Source: DATDDB01 sp036524005 (lineage in GTDB: Bacteria > Pseudomonadota > Gammaproteobacteria > Burkholderiales > Gallionellaceae). Taken from it: a stretch of 12,831 bases of DNA. The notes beneath the pieces are model-generated. The model saw nothing but the letters and a program-made list of their open reading frames with translations, was not told where the DNA came from and made no database searches. The DNA is taken from positions 1-12,831 of the forward strand of contig DATDDB010000109.1 in NCBI GenBank assembly GCA_036524005.1, given 5' to 3'. The number at the start of each line of letters is the position of its first letter. Positions within the stretch are counted from its first letter, which is position 1. Shown here one piece after another: positions 8,280-12,831 of the stretch. The position numbers and the translations under genes were made by a program.

Positions 8280-9386
8280 TTACTTCAGGTACGGCTCCAG
8301 GTTGCGGCGCAGGTATTCATGGAAGTGCAGCATGCCGTCCTCGGTGGGCGACTGGTAGGGCCCGACTTCCTCGATGCCCTGCTTGTACAGGGCGCGGCGC
8401 CCCTGGTGCATGCGCAGGCAGATGATGTCGTCTTCCACCGCGGTTTCGCGGTAGGCTTTTTTCTCGGCCTCCACGTAGTCGCGCTCGAACAGCACGATGT
8501 CTTCCGGGTAATAGAATTCCACGATGTTGGTGCAGGCATCCACCCCGCGCGGCACGATGGTGCTCACCACCAGCGTGTTGGGATACCACTCCACCATGAT
8601 GTTGGGGTAGTAGGTGAGCCAGATCGCGCCGTATTTCGGCAGCTTGCCGTTGTTGTAGCGCAGCACCTGCTCGGCCCATTTCTCGTAAACCGGGCTGCCG
8701 GCCCTTTTCAGCGCATTGTTGATGCCCACGGTCTGCACGCTGCACTGGTCGCTGAAGGTCCATTCCAGGTCGTCGCAGTTGACGAACTGGCCCAGCCCCG
8801 GATGGAACGGCACCACATGGTAGTCTTCCTGATACACCTCGATGAAGGTCTTCCAGTTGAAGTTGTATTCGTCCACTTCCACGCGGTCCAGCACGTAGCC
8901 GGAGAAATCGATCTCGTCGAAGGCGGGGATGGCTGCCAGGTCGCGGGCGATGTCGCGCTTGCTGTTGAACAGCAGGCCATTCCATTTTTGCAGCGGCGAC
9001 TTGTTCAGGTGCAGGCAGGGATTCTGCGGGAAATGCGGCGCGCCCAGCATCTCGCCGCTGGTCTTGTAGGTCCAGCGGTGCAGCGGGCACACGATATTCT
9101 TGGCGCTGCCGCGCCCGGTGAGCATGATGGCCTGGCGGTGGCGGCAGATGTTGGAAAGCAGCTCCACGCCGCTTTCGTTGCGCACCAGCATCTTCGCGTT
9201 GTCCAGGCTTTCCAGCACATGATAGTCGCCCAGGTTGGGCACCATCAGTTCATGGCCCACATAGCCCGGCCCTTGGTCGAACAGGATGCGCTGTTCGAGT
9301 TCGAGCACTGCGGGGTCGAAAAACCAGCGTAACGGGGGCTGTGCAGACACCTTGCTGAATTGACCGGCTTTTGCGAGTTCGGTCAT
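8280..9386 (-). CDS. Rieske [2Fe-2S] non-heme iron oxygenase, alpha-subunit type
   Basis: This 368-aa cytoplasmic oxygenase has an N-terminal Rieske domain with ligands C81-x-H83 and C100-x2-H103 (NICRHRQ and NIVCPLHRW), and a catalytic domain with the mononuclear iron site: NWKTFIEVYQEDYHVVPFHP at 177-196 supplies H190 and H195, with an acidic ligand expected at D319 or D320 (VEDDIICLRMHQG). This architecture matches ring-hydroxylating dioxygenases and the related choline/glycine-betaine-type monooxygenases; the NWK...E.Y.E.YH spacing resembles the latter group as much as the former, so the substrate is open. The start is firm: GGAGGAGA lies just upstream of the ATG at 9384-9386. No reductase, ferredoxin or beta subunit is adjacent, so electrons must come from elsewhere. 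It is the first gene of the minus-strand block. Confidence 0.93.
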   Translation of the reverse strand: MTELAKAGQFSKVSAQPPLRWFFDPAVLELEQRILFDQGPGYVGHELMVPNLGDYHVLESLDNAKMLVRNESGVELLSNICRHRQAIMLTGRGSAKNIVCPLHRWTYKTSGEMLGAPHFPQNPCLHLNKSPLQKWNGLLFNSKRDIARDLAAIPAFDEIDFSGYVLDRVEVDEYNFNWKTFIEVYQEDYHVVPFHPGLGQFVNCDDLEWTFSDQCSVQTVGINNALKRAGSPVYEKWAEQVLRYNNGKLPKYGAIWLTYYPNIMVEWYPNTLVVSTIVPRGVDACTNIVEFYYPEDIVLFERDYVEAEKKAYRETAVEDDIICLRMHQGRRALYKQGIEEVGPYQSPTEDGMLHFHEYLRRNLEPYLK

Positions 9387-9427
9387 ACCCTCTCCTCCAA
9401 AACTGAAAAAGTGAAAAACACTTGTTA

Positions 9428-9456
9428 TTTATATGGTTCGGGGGATTGTCCCCCAA
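9428..9456 (-). promoter_or_regulatory. candidate promoter with embedded dyad, upstream of the oxygenase operon
   Basis: On the minus strand, TTGGGG (9451-9456) and TATAAA (9428-9433) are separated by exactly 17 bp. The -10 is strong and the -35 weak, which fits an activated or regulated promoter. The spacer contains the dyad GGGGGA-CAA-TCCCCC (9440-9454), which could be an operator. The predicted transcript would start about 35 nt before the oxygenase ATG. Confidence 0.45.
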
Positions 9457-9556
9457 AACGAAAGGGGGGGCAACAAAAAAGTGGCAATGGGAAATGTTTT
9501 TGCGACAGGGGCGGTTTTTCCAGCAAAACCGGGGCCCGCAGGGGATGTCATCGCGC

Positions 9557-9602
9557 AAAAAAATGCCGCTGCGAACGCAAAAATGCGTCCGGCAGCGGCA
9601 TT
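9557..9602 (-). terminator. intrinsic terminator of gltX
   Basis: On the minus strand, 20 bp beyond the gltX stop, AATGCCGCTGC pairs perfectly with GCAGCGGCATT (11 bp). An inner GACGC/GCGTt helix extends the stem, and a run of seven T follows (plus-strand A at 9557-9563). This is a textbook Rho-independent terminator and separates gltX from the oxygenase operon. Confidence 0.92.
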
Positions 9603-9621
9603 GTCCGAGTGGGGTTATAAA

Positions 9622-11016
9622 CTATTTCAGGTGCCGCGCCATGCGTTCCAGCACGGTGGTGCGCGGGAACAAGGCCACCACCGCATCCACCGAAGGCGTC
9701 TGGGTCTGGCCGGTGAGCATCACGCGCAGCGGCATGGCGAGCTTGGGCATCTTGAGATTGTGCGCGGCAATGGTCTCCTTGATCGCCGCGGCGATGGCGG
9801 GAGCGGCCCATTCCACTTCGCTCAGGCGTTCCATCAATTCTTTGAGCACCGGGATGGATTCCGGCGTCAGGTGTTGCTGCAGCAATTCCGGGGAGGGATG
9901 CAGGTCCATGTAATACACCTCGGCGGCATCGGCCAGCTCGTTCAGCGTCGCCACGCGCTCCTTGTACAGCGCAATGATGTGCTCCAGCGCGGGCGCATCG
10001 CTCACCAGCACCTTGCGCGCCTCCAGCCGGGGGCGCACCAGCGCGGCCAGGCGCGCGTTGGCGGCGGCCTTCAGGTAATGCTGGTTCACCCAGTTCAGCT
10101 TCTCGGTGTTGAACTGCGCGGCGGAGGGCGTGATGTGGTCGAGGTCGAACCACTGGCAGAACTGCTCCACCGAGAAGATCTCCTCGTCGCCGTGCGACCA
10201 GCCCAGGCGCGCCAGGTAGTTGATCACCGCCTCCGGCAGGTAACCATCCTCGTCGTACTGCATCACGCTCACCGCGCCGTGGCGCTTGGAAAGCTTGGTG
10301 CCGTCGTCGCCCAGGATCATCGAAAGGTGGGCGTATTGCGGCACGCTGGCGCCGAGCGCCTTCAGGATGTTGATCTGGCGCGGAGTGTTGTTCACGTGGT
10401 CGTCGCCGCGTATCACATGGGTGATGCCCATGTCCCAGTCGTCCACCACCACGCAGAAGTTATAGGTGGGCGTGCCGTCGGCGCGGGCGATGATGAGATC
10501 GTCCAGCTCGGAGTTGGCGAACTCGATCACCCCCTTCACCAGGTCTTTCCACGCCACCGTGCCGGAAGTGGGGTTCTTGAAGCGCACCACCGGCTGCACT
10601 CCCGAGGGCGGCGTGGGCAGCGCCTTGCCCGGCTCGGGGCGCCAGCGCCCGTCGTACCTGGGCTTGAGCCCCGCCGCGCGCTGCGCCTCGCGCATCGCCT
10701 CCAGCTCCTCCGGCGAGGTGTAGCAATAATAGGCCAGGCCCTTGTCCAGCATCTGCTGGATCGCCTCCTTGTAGCGGTACATGCGCTGCATCTGGTAGAA
10801 CGGGCCTTCGTCGTAGGCCAGGTTCAGCCACTTCATCCCATCCAGGATGGCCTGCACCGCCTCCGGCGTGGAACGCTCCACATCGGTATCCTCGATGCGC
10901 AGGATGAATGTGCCGCCGTGCTTGCGGGCATAGGCCCAGGAAAACAGCGCGGTGCGGGCGCCGCCGATATGCAAGAAACCGGTGGGGCTGGGGGCGAAAC
11001 GGGTACGGACGGTCAT
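9622..11016 (-). CDS. gltX: glutamyl-tRNA synthetase
   Basis: This 464-aa class I aminoacyl-tRNA synthetase charges tRNA-Glu with glutamate in the cytoplasm. The catalytic Rossmann fold shows the HIGH-type motif HIGG at residues 16-19, within FAPSPTGFLHIGGARTALFS, and the KMSKS-type motif KLSKR at 241-245. FILRIEDTDVERS (37-49) and VIRGDDHVNNTPRQ (201-214) are characteristic GluRS segments, and the C-terminal anticodon-binding helical domain is complete. The length is usual for bacterial GluRS. Only one cysteine (C98) is present where some GluRS carry a zinc-binding CxC, so the zinc site appears to be absent. Whether it also charges tRNA-Gln cannot be told by eye. No strong ribosome site precedes the ATG at 11014-11016. 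It has its own terminator and is divergent from tRNA-Val. Confidence 0.97.
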   Translation of the reverse strand: MTVRTRFAPSPTGFLHIGGARTALFSWAYARKHGGTFILRIEDTDVERSTPEAVQAILDGMKWLNLAYDEGPFYQMQRMYRYKEAIQQMLDKGLAYYCYTSPEELEAMREAQRAAGLKPRYDGRWRPEPGKALPTPPSGVQPVVRFKNPTSGTVAWKDLVKGVIEFANSELDDLIIARADGTPTYNFCVVVDDWDMGITHVIRGDDHVNNTPRQINILKALGASVPQYAHLSMILGDDGTKLSKRHGAVSVMQYDEDGYLPEAVINYLARLGWSHGDEEIFSVEQFCQWFDLDHITPSAAQFNTEKLNWVNQHYLKAAANARLAALVRPRLEARKVLVSDAPALEHIIALYKERVATLNELADAAEVYYMDLHPSPELLQQHLTPESIPVLKELMERLSEVEWAAPAIAAAIKETIAAHNLKMPKLAMPLRVMLTGQTQTPSVDAVVALFPRTTVLERMARHLK

Positions 11017-11086
11017 ATAGGTGGGCGTAAAGGCAAAATCCGGAAACCGCGTATTTTACGCCAGCCGGGGACGAACGGCCAAAAAA

Positions 11087-11116
11087 TTGACCTAAAAGGG
11101 CCGAATGTGGTTTAAT
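11087..11116 (+). promoter_or_regulatory. promoter of tRNA-Val
   Basis: TTGACC (11087-11092) and TTTAAT (11111-11116) are separated by 18 bp, giving a good sigma-70 match. The following GC-rich stretch (GCCCGCCC) before the expected start resembles the discriminator of stringently controlled stable-RNA promoters. The tRNA begins 14 bp after the -10. Confidence 0.7.
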
Positions 11117-11130
11117 GCCCGCCCTCTATC

Positions 11131-11205
11131 GGGCGGTTAGCTCAGCGGTAGAGCACTGCCTTCACACGGCAGGGGTCACTGGTTCGATCCCAGTACCGCC
11201 CACCA
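11131..11205 (+). tRNA. tRNA-Val (anticodon CAC)
   Basis: A complete cloverleaf can be drawn. The acceptor stem is GGGCGGT/ACCGCCC, the D arm GCTC/GAGC, the anticodon stem CTGCC/GGCAG with loop TTCACAC (anticodon CAC, reading GTG valine codons), and the T arm ACTGG-TTCGATC-CCAGT. A discriminator base and a genomically encoded CCA end follow (11202-11205). Confidence 0.97.
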
Positions 11206-11210
11206 AATGA

Positions 11211-11240
11211 AAAAGCCCGCACTTGTGCGGGCTTTTGTTT
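11211..11240 (+). terminator. intrinsic terminator after tRNA-Val
   Basis: AAAAGCCCGCA (11211-11221) pairs with TGCGGGCTTTT (11226-11236) around the 4-nt loop CTTG, followed by GTTTT. It lies 5 bp after the tRNA CCA end and isolates the tRNA from the cyclase gene. Confidence 0.93.
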
Positions 11241-11291
11241 TATGTCCCAGAATTAATGCGATGCTGAGCCCTTTGGCTTATAGTATTGTGG

Positions 11292-11303
11292 CTCAATATT
11301 GAG
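11292..11303. promoter_or_regulatory. palindrome at the cyclase ribosome site
   Basis: CTCAATATTGAG is a perfect 12-bp palindrome whose right end overlaps the Shine-Dalgarno (GAGGGGG, 11301-11307) of the cyclase gene. TATAGT at 11279-11284 could be a -10 box, though no good -35 accompanies it. If that is so, the palindrome lies at the transcription start and could be an operator. This is inferred from position only. Confidence 0.35.
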
Positions 11304-11311
11304 GGGGAAAT

Positions 11312-12274
11312 ATGCTAAATAAATTAATAAATAAATTGGAACATGCTAAGGGGCAATCCGAATACGTTATTTGCGTAGTCGTAGATATTAGAGGTTTCTC
11401 CTCTTTTTGTAATACACGTCAGGCCCCTGACATAGGTACATTTATAGCGAAATTCTATATAGCAATATTAAGAAAGTATTTTTCGAATGCTGCTTATGCA
11501 AAGCCGACTGGGGATGGGCTATTAATGCTGTTTCGATTTACAGAGCAAGATCTGCAAAAGGTTGCTGAGAGAATAGTAACCAGTTGCTTGAAAGCGATTA
11601 AGGAGTATCCCAGTCTACTTCTCAATGATCCGATGATAACTTTTGAAATGCCCGGGCAAATTGGATTTGGCATTGCGCGTGGCACGGCATTTTGTCTTTA
11701 CTCAGGCAGGGAGGTTATAGATTACTCAGGTCCAGTTTTAAATTTGGCAACAAGGCTGAATGATTTTGCTCGACCAAATGGCATCGTAATTGACGGCGCA
11801 TTTAAGATTGAACAATTACTTTCAAAGGAAACACAACTGAACTTCGTGAGAAACGATAAAGTGTACATTCGCGGGATAGCAGAGAGTGCGCCAACTGTTA
11901 TTTGTCATTCCAAGGGCGTTATATTGAGCCCCGAGGTCAGTATTCCGATCCACATAGACGAATGGAAGGAATTCAGTCAGAAATTAACTTACGCTCAAAT
12001 TAAAAAACTAGTTGGATCAAATTACAATGTTGTGCTTCCGTCAGCACCCGCTTCGCAAAACAAAATTAAGGCCGCACTTGTATATTCACATCCGGATTTA
12101 GAGAATCATATACTAACAAAAGCTCTAGATATCCATGCTTTTACAAACGATGCGAGAGGCCCGAGGGTGACGTTCGAAGGGAGTGCAATAGTCCAAAAGC
12201 TGAAGGATCAGAAACTGACTACTAAGTCTATAGTGGCCATTTCAATTCAATATGTCCCTAAAGTTAAGAATTAA
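11312..12274 (+). CDS. class III nucleotide cyclase-domain protein, possible Pycsar-type cyclase
   Basis: This 320-aa protein has no membrane helix or signal peptide. Residues about 15-165 form a class III nucleotide cyclase domain. Metal aspartates are D25 in CVVVDIRGFSSF and D68 in KPTGDGLLMLF, the likely base-selecting residue is D137 in VIDYSGPVLNLATRLNDFA, and the transition-state residues are N144 and R148. All key positions are present, so it should be active, making a cyclic mononucleotide from a triphosphate. Residues about 205-320 form a separate domain, ending in a strand-rich part (KAALVYSHP, ALDIHAF, RVTFEGSAIV, IVAISIQYV). That resembles the C-terminal sensor-type domains of anti-phage cyclases, but only by impression. 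The start is firm, with GAGGGGG before the ATG. The gene is AT-rich compared with the core, a sign of transfer. No effector (TIR or membrane protein with a cyclic-nucleotide-binding domain) lies next to it on the same strand. Confidence 0.88.
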   Translation: MLNKLINKLEHAKGQSEYVICVVVDIRGFSSFCNTRQAPDIGTFIAKFYIAILRKYFSNAAYAKPTGDGLLMLFRFTEQDLQKVAERIVTSCLKAIKEYPSLLLNDPMITFEMPGQIGFGIARGTAFCLYSGREVIDYSGPVLNLATRLNDFARPNGIVIDGAFKIEQLLSKETQLNFVRNDKVYIRGIAESAPTVICHSKGVILSPEVSIPIHIDEWKEFSQKLTYAQIKKLVGSNYNVVLPSAPASQNKIKAALVYSHPDLENHILTKALDIHAFTNDARGPRVTFEGSAIVQKLKDQKLTTKSIVAISIQYVPKVKN

Positions 12275-12406
12275 TCGAACTAAAGGGGCCAGCTTCGCAA
12301 TTGTTTTAAGCCAAGCCCGCACCCGCGCCTTTCCCCGCCCCGCATCACTGCCCCTGCGCCGTCAGCCTTTCCCTAAGCGTGCCCTCGTTCAGCGCGGGCG
12401 AGCCCG
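12275..12406. other. intergenic, possible decayed gene end on the minus strand
   Basis: GC content jumps upward after the cyclase gene. On the minus strand, 12345-12406 reads as a short frame ending PGSPALNEGTLRERLTAQGQ then TGA, which looks like a plausible native C-terminus rather than random translation. It enters the REP-like element at 12407 and cannot be a whole gene. It may be the remnant of a gene cut off by rearrangement, but it could also be chance. Nothing else is seen here. Confidence 0.2.
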
Positions 12407-12484
12407 GTAGGTTGGGCTGAATGAAATGAAGCCCAACATTTTTCCTTGGATCTGTTGGGCTTCGCCTTGCTCAGCCCAACCTAC
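12407..12484. repeat. REP-like inverted pair (GTTGGGCT stem type)
   Basis: Two opposed hairpins lie here. The plus arm is 12407-12437: GTAG, stem GTTGGGCT/AGCCCAAC, loop GAATGAAATGA. The minus arm is 12454-12484: GTAG, the same stem, loop GAGCAAGGCGA. The arms are nearly exact inverted repeats and can fold separately or together. The design is the same as in the left-flank repeats at 672-806, with a different stem sequence. It lies 20 bp beyond the stop of the membrane-protein gene on the minus strand and may act as its transcript end. Confidence 0.8.
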
Positions 12485-12503
12485 GAACTTTTTTCAGTTT
12501 TGT

Positions 12504-12831
12504 TTAGGGGTTTAGGTGAGTGCTGCGTGATGAAATGGAGCGCAATAAAGCAGAAGCAGCATACAGCACGATCAGCATGCCTACCAGATCGCCGGCAAAC
12601 ATGGGGAATAGACCTGTCAGCCAGCTTTGCGCAATGCCCGAATATTGAAAATACAGGTTGTGCGACACGGAGTTGAATGCAGCCCCTAACAATGCAAACA
12701 CAAGCAGTTGCCAAGCTCTCAAACCTCCCAGGTCTGCTCTCACGTTCATCAAGTGCGAGCCCAGCAATGCTGCCAGCATTGGGCAAATGGAGGACAAGAT
12801 TGGGAATATGTAAGTGTCCGCGCTGGCAATG
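12504..12831 (-). CDS. membrane protein, C-terminal part only (gene runs off the window)
   Basis: The visible 108 residues form the end of an integral membrane protein. They contain about three hydrophobic segments: ADTYIFPILSSICPMLAALLG at the window edge, AWQLLVFALLGAAFNSVSHN, and FPMFAGDLVGMLIVLYAASA near the end. A short polar tail (SISSRSTHLNP) precedes the TAA at 12504-12506. The frame stays open to the last base, so the 5' end lies outside the window; the internal TTG at 12797 is not needed as a start. The GDLVGMLIVLY segment recalls the last helix of MASE1-type sensory membrane domains, but no signalling domain follows the helices here, so this assignment is weak. Confidence 0.65.
   Translation of the reverse strand, partial: IASADTYIFPILSSICPMLAALLGSHLMNVRADLGGLRAWQLLVFALLGAAFNSVSHNLYFQYSGIAQSWLTGLFPMFAGDLVGMLIVLYAASALLRSISSRSTHLNP

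Noticed and set aside
8085..9332. A 415-aa plus-strand open frame opposite the Rieske oxygenase
   Set aside because: It is a codon-bias shadow of the oxygenase, with no recognisable motif; the minus-strand product has all metal ligands.
9433..11115. A 560-aa plus-strand open frame opposite gltX
   Set aside because: It has low-complexity His/Arg/Val/Gly-rich composition and is antisense to a complete GluRS. It also runs through the gltX terminator hairpin.
11131..12484. tRNA-Val as an integration site, with the cyclase gene as part of a tRNA-borne island
   Set aside because: I looked for a second copy of the tRNA 3' end between 11206 and the window end and found none. No integrase is present either. 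An attachment site outside the window cannot be excluded.

Overview
The window looks like chromosomal DNA from a GC-rich betaproteobacterium. The codon use and protein style suggest something near Gallionellaceae/Nitrosomonadales, but no rRNA or other strong marker is present, so that placement is an inference. A GC-rich housekeeping core (about 2.8-11.2 kb) is flanked by two clearly more AT-rich accessory stretches.

Left flank (1-2.8 kb): a one-helix small membrane protein on the minus strand (376-591), a 13-bp tandem repeat, three REP-like hairpins beginning with GTAG (672-806), and a large AT-rich minus-strand gene for an AIPR-family protein (885-2561). The AIPR protein has an Mrr-like nuclease signature at its N-terminus and is a candidate phage-defence gene.

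Core: tex (S1-domain RNA-binding transcription accessory protein, + strand, 2836-5208), followed by an unassigned 173-aa protein (5274-5795) and a roughly 400-bp convergent intergenic region with a perfect 20-bp palindrome. Next comes a minus-strand block read from 9386 down to 6195: a Rieske non-heme iron oxygenase, an EamA-type exporter, a SpoIIAA-like (STAS) protein and a MipA/OmpV outer-membrane protein. The first three genes are nearly contiguous (6-nt gap, then an ATGA overlap), and the fourth follows after 61 nt with its own ribosome site. The block has a plausible promoter at 9428-9456, and a clear intrinsic terminator (9557-9602) separates it from gltX (glutamyl-tRNA synthetase, minus strand, 9622-11016). 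Divergent from gltX lies tRNA-Val(CAC), with a good promoter and an intrinsic terminator.

Right flank (11.2-12.8 kb): an AT-rich gene for a soluble class III nucleotide cyclase (11312-12274) with a complete set of catalytic residues and an extra C-terminal domain. This resembles the cyclase component of cyclic-nucleotide anti-phage (Pycsar-type) systems, but no effector gene is adjacent in the window. After it come a REP-like palindrome pair (12407-12484) and the 3' part of a membrane-protein gene running off the window edge.

The most interesting points are the two AT-rich defence-like genes, each bordered on one side by the same class of GTAG hairpin repeats; the orphan cyclase; and the compact oxygenase-exporter-STAS-outer-membrane gene block.
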